The position numbers were made by a program, and so were the translations under genes. DNA of 49,290 nucleotides. It comes from Bacteroidota bacterium. Lineage in GTDB: Bacteria; Bacteroidota; Bacteroidia; Chitinophagales; UBA10324. Of this stretch, positions 7,039-15,762 are shown one piece after another (positions within the stretch are counted from its first letter, which is position 1; the number at the start of each line of letters is the position of its first letter). The stretch covers positions 1 through 49,290 of the forward strand of contig JAFDYS010000060.1 in NCBI GenBank assembly GCA_018267315.1. Direction: 5' to 3'. A model generated the notes under the pieces. The model was not told the DNA's origin, ran no database searches, and was given only the letters and a program-made list of their open reading frames with translations.

Positions 7039-8158
7039 ATCTTCAGGAAAACCGAAGAATAAACGCGTATTCTTTTTCTATTTCATTCTTATTGCTTTTT
7101 TTCTGCTGATGCTTTTAATAATTGGCGCATTGGTGACTGAGATCGGACTGCGATGGTCAGGCAAGTATGCTATCAGCGGATTCACGCTTGACAGGGAAGT
7201 AATCTGGCGGTTAAAACCTCACATGTGTGAAGACAACAGTAATGAAGAAGGAAGCCACTTTGAATTAACAACGAACAGCAAAGGCTTTCGCGGCAAAGAA
7301 TGGGAGAGCAAGAAAACAAAAAAGAGAATTATGCTGCTCGGCGATTCATACACCGCCGCACTTGATTTTCCAGACGATCAAACTTTCGCAGGAATCCTGC
7401 AGGCAAAACTCGATTCCGATGCGGCCACAAAAGGCCAATACGAAGTCATCAACATCAGCGCACCGGCATGGTCCATTGATCAGCAAATGTTGATGTTTGA
7501 AAAATACGCGGCCGAATTGCGCCCTGATTACACCATTTTGATGGCGGCACCGAATGACGTGCGGGAATTATTCTGCAAGAAATTCATCACCTCCAACGGC
7601 GCGGGTGGAATTGTGGTGCATCCGCCGGATTTCATTTTGAAAAAGAGAGTCGGCTGGTACCTGTCGGAACGGTCGTCGCTCTTTCAATATCTTCAGGAAA
7701 AGAAATTCCATTCTAACTATGGAACGTTCTACGACATTTTTGAAATGTACACCATGAATTTCGGCGTTCATGACAGCACGGACTGGGATCGGCCGCTGTA
7801 TCTCAAAAACCCAATGCCTGAAGTAGACGAAGCATTTTCGCTCTATCACACGGTCTTCAAGCGGCTGAAAGAGGATTGCACCAGACAAAACAGCAAACTG
7901 TTGGTGACGATGATTCCTGTTCAGGATTACGTGGAGGGGCATTACGTTCCGGACACGCTTCTTGATCAAAACAAAGTGCTGAATTATTTCACCGGCCTGT
8001 GCGCTGAGTCGCAGCTACCTTTTCTCAATATGTACGGAGCTGCAACAAGTTTGCAGCATGCGCCTTCACTATATAAAAAACACGACCTGCATTACAGCTC
8101 TTTTGGAAATTTATTTACAGGAACGCAACTTTATGCGTTCTTCAAATCAAATATGTAA
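7016..8158 (+). CDS. Membrane-anchored SGNH/GDSL hydrolase
   Basis: 380 residues. One transmembrane helix (about 18-42) after a short cytoplasmic end rich in S, P and K leaves the catalytic domain outside the inner membrane. Block I is LLGDSYT with GDS at 109-111; a later APNDV segment (near residue 180) supplies the block III Asn; the C-terminal HDLHYSSFG (near 355-363) gives the D-x-x-H pair. SGNH enzymes are esterases, lipases or O-acetyl-transfer partners. Last gene of the carbamoyltransferase cassette, it may trim or transfer an acyl group on the same product. The substrate is not visible from sequence. A hairpin terminator follows at 8177. Confidence 0.85.
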   Translation: MTSSTPSESSGKPKNKRVFFFYFILIAFFLLMLLIIGALVTEIGLRWSGKYAISGFTLDREVIWRLKPHMCEDNSNEEGSHFELTTNSKGFRGKEWESKKTKKRIMLLGDSYTAALDFPDDQTFAGILQAKLDSDAATKGQYEVINISAPAWSIDQQMLMFEKYAAELRPDYTILMAAPNDVRELFCKKFITSNGAGGIVVHPPDFILKKRVGWYLSERSSLFQYLQEKKFHSNYGTFYDIFEMYTMNFGVHDSTDWDRPLYLKNPMPEVDEAFSLYHTVFKRLKEDCTRQNSKLLVTMIPVQDYVEGHYVPDTLLDQNKVLNYFTGLCAESQLPFLNMYGAATSLQHAPSLYKKHDLHYSSFGNLFTGTQLYAFFKSNM

Positions 8159-8169
8159 GCCGGTCAAAA

Positions 8170-8202
8170 AATCAGAAAGCCACCGCAGCATCGGGGTGGC
8201 TT
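8170..8202 (-). terminator. Terminator of tRNA-Lys, shared end with the SGNH gene
   Basis: Perfect 8-bp stem, AAGCCACC at 8177-8184 and GGTGGCTT at 8195-8202. On the minus strand the stem is followed by a T-rich run (TCTGATTTTTT), so it is best read as the terminator of tRNA-Lys. The hairpin could also stop transcripts arriving from the SGNH gene. Confidence 0.75.
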
Positions 8203-8211
8203 CTCTGTTCG

Positions 8212-8284
8212 TGATCCCGCTGGGACTCGAACCCAGGACCCCAACATTAAAAGTGTTATGCTCTACCAGCTGAGCTACGAGATC
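8212..8284 (-). tRNA. tRNA-Lys (anticodon UUU)
   Basis: 73 bases fold as a full cloverleaf. The acceptor stem GATCTCG/CGGGATC has one G-U pair; the D arm is GCTC...GAGC; the anticodon stem TAACA/TGTTG has loop CTTTTAA, giving anticodon TTT at its centre; the T arm is CTGGG-TTCGAGT-CCCAG; the discriminator is A. The CCA end is not encoded. Confidence 0.97.
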
Positions 8285-8333
8285 ATTACTGAATTTCAGA
8301 CTATTGAAACTTCCTGAAATCGTTGGGAGGGCG

Positions 8334-8364
8334 CAAAGATATGTGCTGAGCCGAGTAATTGCAA
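8334..8364 (-). promoter_or_regulatory. Promoter of tRNA-Lys (TTG-N20-TATCTTTG)
   Basis: On the minus strand TTG (8364-8362) and TATCTTTG (8341-8334) are separated by 20 bases, matching the Bacteroidota housekeeping promoter. Transcription would start near 8327, about 43 bases before the mature tRNA 5' end. Confidence 0.75.
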
Positions 8365-8469
8365 AGGGAAAAAATGGATGTGAATTATGTGAATATTCAC
8401 CGCATGGTAAGGTCGAGTTATGAATGTCGCCGAAGGTTCCAACTTAATCAGTGCAACCCCAGTCAGCAC

Positions 8470-8832
8470 TCACTCAAACGGAAAGAACGCATCCTCAATG
8501 TGATAAACCTTTGACTGATTATCCTTTACTATGACGGAGATAATATCGAAGCGGACGTCGAGATCCAGGTTGTTGCGTTCAAGGTACTCTTCTGCTGCCA
8601 TTGACAACAGTTCCTGCTTGGCTTTACCGACTGATTCCTCCGGCGGTCCAAAGTGATTAGTCCTGCGCGTCTTCACCTCTGCAATAACGAGCGTGTTTTT
8701 GTCCTTGGCGATGATGTCCACTTCCGCTTTGCCAAACCGCCAGTTGATTTCGAGAATGGCAAGCCCTTTCTGTTCAAGGAATTCAATAGCAAGAATTTCG
8801 CCTTTCGCACCCAACTCATTATGCTCACTCAT
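8470..8832 (-). CDS. yraN: YraN/UPF0102 family nuclease-fold protein
   Basis: 120 residues, the usual family length. LGAKGEILAIEFLEQKG leads to INWRFGKAEVDIIAKDKNTL and VIAEVKTRR, giving the E-x-D...E-x-K pattern of the restriction-endonuclease-like fold (E37, D39, E52 and K54 by count). A late RFDIISV strand completes the domain. YraN proteins resemble Holliday-junction resolvases in fold; their cellular role is not settled. It is divergent from the pgi/pmi gene with 83 bases between start codons. Confidence 0.9.
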   Translation of the reverse strand: MSEHNELGAKGEILAIEFLEQKGLAILEINWRFGKAEVDIIAKDKNTLVIAEVKTRRTNHFGPPEESVGKAKQELLSMAAEEYLERNNLDLDVRFDIISVIVKDNQSKVYHIEDAFFPFE

Positions 8833-8875
8833 GGCGCCGTAAAAAATTCATGGGGAAATGTTATGGAACGAAAGC

Positions 8876-8883
8876 TAAATTTG
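8876..8883 (+). promoter_or_regulatory. -7 box of the pgi/pmi gene (TAAATTTG)
   Basis: TAAATTTG is an exact TAnnTTTG match, 32 bases before the ATG at 8916. No exact TTG was found at -33 spacing. Confidence 0.45.
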
Positions 8884-8915
8884 CCCTACGTTTAACGAAG
8901 TAAAACTACTGAAAC

Positions 8916-9896
8916 ATGATGGATCAACTGATTGCAAGCTTCACCCAACAGATGGCGGAAGCGATTGAGATAGGCCGTGGCATGAAACTCTCGCCGCGGC
9001 ATAAAGACATTAAAAACGTAGTGGTAGCCGGCATGGGCGGTTCCGGCATCGGAGGCAACCTGGTAGCTGAATTGATTTCTGAAAAGATGAAACTGCCGTT
9101 CGCTGTTTGCAAGGATTATTTCCTTCCTGAATGGGTGGATGAGCACACGCTGGTGATTGCTTCCTCGTATTCCGGCAATACCGAAGAAACCCTGCATGCC
9201 CTTGAAGAAGCCATTCGCCGCGGTTGCAAAATTGTGTGCGTATCATCAGGCGGATCGATGATCAGTCTGGCGAAGAAAGCCGGATTGGATTATGTGATTA
9301 TTCCCGGAGGAAAACCACCGCGCGGCTGCTTGGCTTATTCTTTTATCCAGCAACTTTTCATTCTCGCTCATTACAACCTGATTGATGAAGGGTTCGTGGT
9401 TGGCATCGAGCAGGCGATTGATCATCTCAATAAAGAAGAGAAGCGCATTGTGAAGCAGGCGAAATCGCTGGCGAAAAAACTGAACAAAAAAATACCGGTC
9501 ATTTATTCGGCCGCCAGTTATGAAGCGGTGGCCATCCGCTGGCGGCAGCAGTTCAATGAGAATTCAAAAATGCTGTGCTGGCACCACGCCATACCGGAAA
9601 TGAATCACAACGAGCTAGTGGGCTGGCGCACACCGGGTAAATACGCCGTGATCTTCCTTCGCAATGAAACCGATTATTCACGCACGCAGCAGCGGATGAA
9701 CATTGCGAAAAACATCATCACCCAATACACGAAACATATTTACGAAGTGTGGTCAAAGGGCGACAGCTACCTCGAGCGCGCCTTGTACCTGATTCACTTC
9801 GGCGACTGGGTTTCCTATCACCTTGCCGAGTTGCGCAAGGTGGATCCGGTGGAAGTGAATGTGATTGACTTCCTGAAAGCCGAACTCGCCAACTGA
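8916..9896 (+). CDS. Bifunctional phosphoglucose/phosphomannose isomerase
   Basis: 326 residues, the size of the archaeal/Bacteroidota PGI/PMI family and much shorter than classical Pgi. A SIS domain starts at VVAGMGGSGIGGNLVAE (about 32-48), followed by the sugar-phosphate loop SSYSGNTEETLHALEEA (about 88-104) and the GGKPPRGCLAYS segment. The C-terminal half contains NENSKMLCWHHAIPEMNHNE, with the Glu and His expected near the active site. It interconverts glucose-6-P, fructose-6-P and mannose-6-P. Two ATGs in a row start the frame; the first is used. A strong terminator follows. Confidence 0.9.
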   Translation: MMDQLIASFTQQMAEAIEIGRGMKLSPRHKDIKNVVVAGMGGSGIGGNLVAELISEKMKLPFAVCKDYFLPEWVDEHTLVIASSYSGNTEETLHALEEAIRRGCKIVCVSSGGSMISLAKKAGLDYVIIPGGKPPRGCLAYSFIQQLFILAHYNLIDEGFVVGIEQAIDHLNKEEKRIVKQAKSLAKKLNKKIPVIYSAASYEAVAIRWRQQFNENSKMLCWHHAIPEMNHNELVGWRTPGKYAVIFLRNETDYSRTQQRMNIAKNIITQYTKHIYEVWSKGDSYLERALYLIHFGDWVSYHLAELRKVDPVEVNVIDFLKAELAN

Positions 9897-9914
9897 TTTT
9901 TTACTAAATACATG

Positions 9915-9950
9915 AACCGCATGGCGAGAAAGCTGTGCGGTTTTTTTTTT
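9915..9950 (+). terminator. Rho-independent terminator after pgi/pmi
   Basis: AACCGCA (9915-9921) pairs with TGCGGTT (9936-9942); the stem runs straight into a run of 12 T (9941-9950 plus flanks). It lies 19 bases after the stop codon. Confidence 0.9.
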
Positions 9951-10082
9951 GTTCGGGTGCAATAGAGAGGAAATAATAACACAGTCCGACGATCGCAATG
10001 AATCGCGCCTGACCATGTGATCTGTCTTAAGTCTGCAACTCATGCGTCAGCATGTGCGCAATAAAATCTGTTGTTCGTCGAA

Positions 10083-10108
10083 TCGACGTAGAATCTCTTC
10101 TACGTCGA
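10083..10108. repeat. Perfect 11-bp hairpin in the susC leader region
   Basis: TCGACGTAGAA (10083-10093), a four-base loop TCTC, and TTCTACGTCGA (10098-10108). No T run follows on either strand, so it is not a simple terminator. A shorter competing hairpin, CGTCG (10076-10080) with CGACG (10084-10088), overlaps its 5' arm. It lies 111 bases before the susC ATG. Apart from this and the terminator, the 323-base gap 9897-10219 shows nothing I recognise and no clear promoter box. Confidence 0.75.
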
Positions 10109-10219
10109 GTGTTCATGCGCTCATTACAACCTCCCTTCTTTTCGCGGCGTCATTGTGAAATGTTCGATGGAAGAAACAAAATCTCCTTCGAAAATCTTTC
10201 ATCACAAAAAAATCAGGCT

Positions 10220-13200
10220 ATGAAAAACGCAATCCGAATTCTAATTGCCTTTCTCGTGATGTGGGTGAGTGGCATGAGTGCCTTCGCGCAGTCACGTACG
10301 ATCACCGGGAAAGTGACCGATGCAAAAGGTGAGGGGTTACCCGGCGTGTCAGTGATTGCCAGGGGAACCACGGCAGGCACCTACACCGACGATGACGGGA
10401 GCTTCTCGTTCGCTATCCCTTCAAACATCACCCAACTCGGGTTCAAGTACCTCGGGTTTAAAACGGAGACGGTTACGCTCACAGCAAGCAATGTTGTGAA
10501 TGTAACCCTGCAGGAAGATGTTCTTGGATTGGATGAAGTGGTGGTGACCGCCCTCGGTATTCCAAAAGAGAAGAAAGCACTCGGCTACTCAACACAAGCG
10601 ATTGGTGGTGAAGAGCTGAACAAATCGGGACAGGGAAATCCCTTGAGTGAATTGAACGGAAAAGTTTCAGGGCTGACCGTCATCAATAGTGCCGGCGATC
10701 CCGGCGCAGGAACTTACATCCGGTTGCGTGGCGTTACTTCGCTCACAGGCAACAATCAGCCCCTGATCATAGTGGATGGAATTCCGCTCGATAACTCCAT
10801 CAACATTTACGATCCGGTGAACACGGGTTTCCTTGCGGCCACGGCAGCAGGGAACAATTTAGGCAGCGCAGCACCTGATAACCGCGGCGTGGACATCAAC
10901 CCTGCTGACATTGCATCCATCACGGTGCTGAAAGGTCCGGCAGCCACTGCACTTTACGGGTTGCAGGCGGCAAGCGGAGCGCTAATCATCACCACTAAAA
11001 AAGGGGGAGGTACAGGACGGAAAGGAACCAACATAGATTTTCAGTCAAGCTACTCACTGGACTATGTGAATCAATATCCGGAATTACAGAACATGTACGC
11101 TCAGGGTAATAACGGCTTGTACCTCGGCCCAACTGCACCAACGGGTAACAAACGATTTTCATGGGGACCGTTGGCCGATACACTTTACTGGGATGGCATT
11201 GCAACGGAATATGACCAGCACGGCTCCATCGTGGGGCAATCAGATTCTGCTGCTGTGAACAAGGTGGAGCCCTATGATCCGCAGCATGATTTCTTCCGGA
11301 CCGGCAGCACCTTTAACAACAGTCTTTCACTATCGGGAGGAAATGATAACTCGGGTTACCGTCTTTCCATCGGCAACATCAATCAGCAGGGTGTGGTGCC
11401 GCTAACCAATCAGTCTAAAACGACACTTTCACTTTCCGGTCAGGCGCAAATCATGCAGAATGTGAAAGCGTCAGCCACATTCACGTATCTCTCACTGGGG
11501 GCAGATAAATCCGTTACCGGTTCAAACCCGTCAGGGCTTATGCTTGGCCTGCTTCGCACACCTATCACGTTTGACAATTCCAATGGCTCTTCAGATCCCG
11601 CTGATCCGAATGCGTTTCTGCTCTCTGACGGAACACAACGTAACTACCGAGGCGGACCGGGATACGACAATCCCTATTGGGTGGTGAATCGTAATCCGTT
11701 CCGCGAAGATCTGGACCGATACTATGGATCGTTCCAGGTGGAATATGATCCGTGGAAATACATCTCCATCCTCTACCGCGCAGGCGGCGATGTTTACGGA
11801 CAGGGAAACAAGAATGGCTATGACATCGGTTCCAATCAGTTTCCCACCGGTGTTCTCATTCTCGATAACTATAACAGCAAACAGTTCAACTCTGATCTCA
11901 TCGTGAATTTCACGAAGGACTTTGGCAAGGACTGGAATGCAACGCTGATGGCCGGTCACAATTATTTCACCACTGCGTTCAAAGAAGAATTTACGCAGGG
12001 AAGCAATCTTTCTCTTCCCAACTTCTTCGATATGGCGAATGCCTCTTCATTCTTCGCAGTCGAAAAAACACAGAAGAAGAGGACGATGGCCTTTTACGGT
12101 CAGGCGCAAGTGGACTATAAGAATATGCTGTACCTCACGCTTACGGGAAGAAATGAAACATCTTCCACGCTTCCGGAGCAGAACAACACATTCTTTTATC
12201 CCTCAGCCAGTCTCGGATTTGTTTTCACGGATGCGCTGGGGCTTGCATCCAATCCTGTTTTTCCATATGGAAAAATCAGGTTGAACTATGCACAGGTGGG
12301 TAAAGATCCGCTGCCGCAATCGCTCCAGACATATTACGTCTCCACCGTGGCATTTGACGGATTCACCACCGGTATCACATATCCATTCAATGGTGTAGGT
12401 GGATTTTCACTCGGCACCATCACCTCGGTGATTGGCAACCCAAACCTGCAACCGGAGAAGACCAATTCTTACGAGGTGGGTGTTGATCTGGCATTCTTCA
12501 GAAACCGGATTGGATTGAGCGCGACGGTTTATCATTCAAAAACAACGGATCAGATTTTCACTGTTGCTATTCCATACACAACCGGATTCGCGTCTGCCGT
12601 GCTGAATGCAGGTGAGATCACGAATGATGGTTTAGAAATCACTCTTAATACCACTCCCGTTAAAACGAGTGATGGCTTCCGTTGGGATCTCAACTTCAAC
12701 TGGTCGAAGAATAAAAACAAAGTGGTCGCACTGGCTCCCGGCATTGATAATCTTCTTATCGCCGGATTTCAAAACGGGGCCATTTACGCTGTGGAAGGAT
12801 TGCCTTACGGCGTGATCTATGGTAATGCTTATGTCCGCGCTGAGGACGGTCAACTTATCATCAACGATGATCCGAATGATCCTGGTTATGGTAAGCCCAT
12901 TGGCGGAAGTACCAATAAACCAATCGGTGACATCAACCCTGACTGGTTCGGATCCGTCGTAAGCACATTCTCTTACAAAGGGTGGTCACTTGGCTGTCAA
13001 CTCGATATCCGAGAGGGAGGCGATATCTGGAACGGAACCAAAGGTGCTCTTGAATATTTCGGACGCGCAAAGGAAACAGATCACCGCGGTGAGACAGCCA
13101 CCTTCACAGGACTGGCCGGTCACGTTGATGCAAGTGGAAACATCGTTCACTTTGGCACTGACGGAACTACAGAAGAAGCAGGACCAGGCGCATCAGTCAG

Positions 13201-13525
13201 CCAGGAGAGCACACTCGATCAGTATTACTATCAATTCCTCGGCAGCAGTTTCATCGGGCCCGCTGAATCAACAGTTGAAGACGGATCGTTCGTGCGCATC
13301 CGCGAATTGAGCCTGAGCTATGCTCTTCCACAAAAGCTCCTCGACAACATTCACATCACGCAACTCTCAATCACCGCTTTCGCCAACAATCCATTTCTAT
13401 GGACGAAGTATGATGGTGTGGATCCCGAAACGAGTTTGATCGGGCCTGCCAATGGACAAGGACTTGATTACTTCAACAATCCCGGCATCAAGAGTTTCGG
13501 CATCAGGCTTCAATTGGGATTGTGA
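10220..13525 (+). CDS. SusC/RagA-family TonB-linked outer-membrane transporter
   Basis: 1101 residues from the ATG at 10220, which begins a clean signal peptide (MKNAIRILIAFLVMWVSGMS, cleaved after AFA); the frame is open 56 codons further upstream but that part crosses the leader hairpin. Residues about 28-105 form the carboxypeptidase-D-like N-terminal domain (ITGKVTDAKGEGLPGVSV). The plug domain follows (GLDEVVVTALG, then LNGKVSGLTVINSAGDPGAG, IIVDGIPLD and SITVLKGPAATALYG), then a long beta-barrel ending LRLQLGL-like with a terminal aromatic-poor strand. SusC proteins form the channel of a SusCD importer powered by TonB. The susD partner starts 30 bases downstream. No hydrolase, SusE/F or regulator is next to the pair, so the substrate cannot be inferred. 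Confidence 0.95.
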   Translation: MKNAIRILIAFLVMWVSGMSAFAQSRTITGKVTDAKGEGLPGVSVIARGTTAGTYTDDDGSFSFAIPSNITQLGFKYLGFKTETVTLTASNVVNVTLQEDVLGLDEVVVTALGIPKEKKALGYSTQAIGGEELNKSGQGNPLSELNGKVSGLTVINSAGDPGAGTYIRLRGVTSLTGNNQPLIIVDGIPLDNSINIYDPVNTGFLAATAAGNNLGSAAPDNRGVDINPADIASITVLKGPAATALYGLQAASGALIITTKKGGGTGRKGTNIDFQSSYSLDYVNQYPELQNMYAQGNNGLYLGPTAPTGNKRFSWGPLADTLYWDGIATEYDQHGSIVGQSDSAAVNKVEPYDPQHDFFRTGSTFNNSLSLSGGNDNSGYRLSIGNINQQGVVPLTNQSKTTLSLSGQAQIMQNVKASATFTYLSLGADKSVTGSNPSGLMLGLLRTPITFDNSNGSSDPADPNAFLLSDGTQRNYRGGPGYDNPYWVVNRNPFREDLDRYYGSFQVEYDPWKYISILYRAGGDVYGQGNKNGYDIGSNQFPTGVLILDNYNSKQFNSDLIVNFTKDFGKDWNATLMAGHNYFTTAFKEEFTQGSNLSLPNFFDMANASSFFAVEKTQKKRTMAFYGQAQVDYKNMLYLTLTGRNETSSTLPEQNNTFFYPSASLGFVFTDALGLASNPVFPYGKIRLNYAQVGKDPLPQSLQTYYVSTVAFDGFTTGITYPFNGVGGFSLGTITSVIGNPNLQPEKTNSYEVGVDLAFFRNRIGLSATVYHSKTTDQIFTVAIPYTTGFASAVLNAGEITNDGLEITLNTTPVKTSDGFRWDLNFNWSKNKNKVVALAPGIDNLLIAGFQNGAIYAVEGLPYGVIYGNAYVRAEDGQLIINDDPNDPGYGKPIGGSTNKPIGDINPDWFGSVVSTFSYKGWSLGCQLDIREGGDIWNGTKGALEYFGRAKETDHRGETATFTGLAGHVDASGNIVHFGTDGTTEEAGPGASVSQESTLDQYYYQFLGSSFIGPAESTVEDGSFVRIRELSLSYALPQKLLDNIHITQLSITAFANNPFLWTKYDGVDPETSLIGPANGQGLDYFNNPGIKSFGIRLQLGL

Positions 13526-13555
13526 TTCATTTCATCAACAATAAAAACCTATACA

Positions 13556-14908
13556 ATGAAAACGATAAAATTTTTGATCACAGCGCCGGCCGTATCGATG
13601 ATATTTCTTCTTGGCTCGTGCAATAGTGATTTTTTCACCGAGGTGAATACGAATCCAAATTCACCTGATTCTGTGCTACCCGCATCTCTTCTTTCCACCG
13701 TGGAAGGAAGTATCGGGTATTCACAGGGAGGAGAATATTCGAGATTCAGTTCCATGTTCACACAGCAAACACTGGGCGCCGCAAGGCAGGCTGAGGGTTG
13801 GTACAATTACATTTTCACCACACAGGATTTTGATACGCACTGGGGAAATATGTACACGCAGTGTATGGAGAACAATTACCTCCTCATTCAGATGGCCGAT
13901 GAAAAAGGGTATCATCAATATGGAGGTATTGCGAAAATCCTCCTCGCTTACAGTTTGCAACTGGTGGTTGACGCATGGGGCGATGTTCCGTATACCGATG
14001 CATTTCAGGGACTCGAAAACCTGCACCCTGCTTTTGACAATGGTTCTTCGGTTTACGAATCACTGAATCAATTGCTCGACGAAGCCATTGATGATCTCAA
14101 TCAGCCCGTAACGGAATCACTGCTGCCCGGTCCGGATGATTTCATGTACGGCGGCGATGCTTCACAATGGATCAAATTTGCACACGCCATCAAGGCACGA
14201 TTGGCCATTCATGAAAGTAAAACCAATGCAACCAAAGCGCAGGAGGCATTGGATGAGATTGCCCAATCATTTGTAGGCAATGAGGATAATGCGCAGCTCT
14301 TTTTCGGAACCACATCCACGAATGCGGGACCGTGGAATCAGTTCAACACACAGCGGGGCGACATCAGTTTTTCTACGAGTACGTTGGCAGGTGAAATGTC
14401 AGCGCGCAATGATCCGCGTTATTCCATTCTAATTGATGATGCGGGTGACCCTGACGGGTTAGGTCTTGCGGCATACTATGGTAGTCCGAATTCGCCGGTG
14501 GAATTCATCACGTTTGACGAATTGAACTTCATCAAGGCGGAAGCGATCCTTCGCACATCGGGGAACATTGAAGATGCACAAGCGGCCTACCGGGATGGAA
14601 TCACAGCGAACATGCAAAAGCTTGGAGTCGCTCAAGGTGACATCGATGCATACCTCGCTGCTAACGGGACCTTACCCGGCGATGCGAACGAAGCCATCAG
14701 CCAGGTGGCATTCCAGGCGTGGTTCGCTCTTTATCTCAATCCTGAAGCATGGACCACTTACCGCAGAACGGGCTCTCCGCAATTGGTTGCCGTGGACGGA
14801 ACACAAGTGCCTAGAAGATTACTTTATCCTCAAACGGAGTACTCATACAACGGGGAAAATGTTCCTCCGTCAACGCTGTATACTCCGCGGATTTTTTGGG
14901 ATAACTAA
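13556..14908 (+). CDS. SusD/RagB-like substrate-binding lipoprotein
   Basis: 450 residues with lipoprotein signal ending FLLGSC (lipid Cys 22), then the acidic-rich N-terminus NSDFFTEVNTNPNSPDSV. TPR-like helical segments (YGGIAKILLAYSLQLVVDAWGDVPYTDAFQ; ESLNQLLDEAIDDLN; QWIKFAHAIKARLAIHESK) and the C-terminal FITFDELNFIKAEAILR and YLNPEAWTTYRRTG segments fit the SusD-like subfamily 2 (SusD and RagB relatives). It acts as the extracellular lid of the SusC channel. Operon with susC; a hairpin terminator lies 23 bases past the stop, so the pair appears to be a complete two-gene unit. Confidence 0.93.
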   Translation: MKTIKFLITAPAVSMIFLLGSCNSDFFTEVNTNPNSPDSVLPASLLSTVEGSIGYSQGGEYSRFSSMFTQQTLGAARQAEGWYNYIFTTQDFDTHWGNMYTQCMENNYLLIQMADEKGYHQYGGIAKILLAYSLQLVVDAWGDVPYTDAFQGLENLHPAFDNGSSVYESLNQLLDEAIDDLNQPVTESLLPGPDDFMYGGDASQWIKFAHAIKARLAIHESKTNATKAQEALDEIAQSFVGNEDNAQLFFGTTSTNAGPWNQFNTQRGDISFSTSTLAGEMSARNDPRYSILIDDAGDPDGLGLAAYYGSPNSPVEFITFDELNFIKAEAILRTSGNIEDAQAAYRDGITANMQKLGVAQGDIDAYLAANGTLPGDANEAISQVAFQAWFALYLNPEAWTTYRRTGSPQLVAVDGTQVPRRLLYPQTEYSYNGENVPPSTLYTPRIFWDN

Positions 14909-14930
14909 CGCTCGGGTTTATTTGGTGAAT

Positions 14931-14981
14931 GAGAACGCCGGTTGCAAGTGCCATGCCTTGTTGCCGGCGTCTCTTCTTTTT
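14931..14981 (+). terminator. Terminator after susD
   Basis: ACGCCGG at 14935-14941 pairs with CCGGCGT at 14964-14970, extended by GAG/CTC with one bulge; CTCTTCTTTTT follows. The 22-base loop is long, but position and T tract support termination. Confidence 0.75.
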
Positions 14982-15263
14982 GCGATTAGAAAGGTTCTAG
15001 CCCGTTAACATTTTTTAAGAAAGACAAAGCATGTTTTTCAAAGCGAATACTCTTTTGAATTGTCACCGTTTTATGACAATCAAAACTTATTGTAACATGT
15101 TATTTTCTTCATGAAATTTCAGCGATGAAAAATGTTTGTAACGATTAAATGTTAGTCGATGAAAAAAGTGTGATTGTCCAAAGAGGAAACGTTAATGCAA
15201 CGAACGGGGAAATGCCGGCGTCATTGAATTGGAAACGAGCATAACTCTTTCTGCCATGAAACT
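14982..15263. other. Gene-free AT-rich gap with one palindrome
   Basis: No supported gene. It contains a perfect 7-bp inverted repeat, ATTGTCA (15059-15065) and TGACAAT (15074-15080), with an 8-base spacer, which could be a regulator site for the gene at 15264 although it lies 184 bases before that start. The rest shows T/A-rich runs and nothing I recognise. Confidence 0.5.
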
Positions 15264-15569
15264 ATGATCATACATGTACTAAAGTTCAGCGCAAAGCCCG
15301 GTAAAGAAAAAACGGTTCACAAGATCATCCGCGGGTGCATGATGGTATTGAAAGACAAAGCACACCCGGGCACCTCATTTCATTCACTGCGCGATGCTAC
15401 GGACCGGAGGCATTTCATCCAGATTAGCACTTTCGAAACGAAAGAAGCGGAGGAGCAGTTTGAAAACATTGATGAACTGAAGCGCCAGTTCTCGCGACTG
15501 CAAAATGTAGTCGAAGGCGCACTTGATTACCGAAAGGTGGAGAGCTTTGAATTTTTTCAGGCGCGGTGA
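15264..15569 (+). CDS. Antibiotic biosynthesis monooxygenase (ABM)-like protein
   Basis: 101 residues, the normal size of an ABM-fold (dimeric alpha-beta barrel) protein. MIIHVLKFSAKPGKEKTVHK opens as the first strand and helix; GTSFHSLRDATDRRHFIQIS supplies the central strands; FETKEAEEQFENIDELKRQ the second helix; and ALDYRKVESFEFF the last strand. Members include quinol and heme monooxygenases, but many act on unknown small molecules, so substrate cannot be given. It stands alone. Confidence 0.7.
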   Translation: MIIHVLKFSAKPGKEKTVHKIIRGCMMVLKDKAHPGTSFHSLRDATDRRHFIQISTFETKEAEEQFENIDELKRQFSRLQNVVEGALDYRKVESFEFFQAR

Positions 15570-15762
15570 AATTTTGAAATCGAAACATGTTCCTATCCTG
15601 CATTTTGTTTGTGCAGGACAGAATTTGTGCTAGGGCAATTTGAGATACGGCGCGCGAAGTGGCAAGATATGCGACTGCCCGTTTATAAATTAATACCGGG
15701 AGTGAGTGAAGATTTGAAACCGGAGTCGAAAGGGATCGTAGAAGCGGTAAAAGAAATTCACC

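Noticed and set aside
10052..10219. Longer N-terminus for SusC
   Set aside because: The extra 56 codons would precede a perfect signal peptide and come partly from the leader hairpin.
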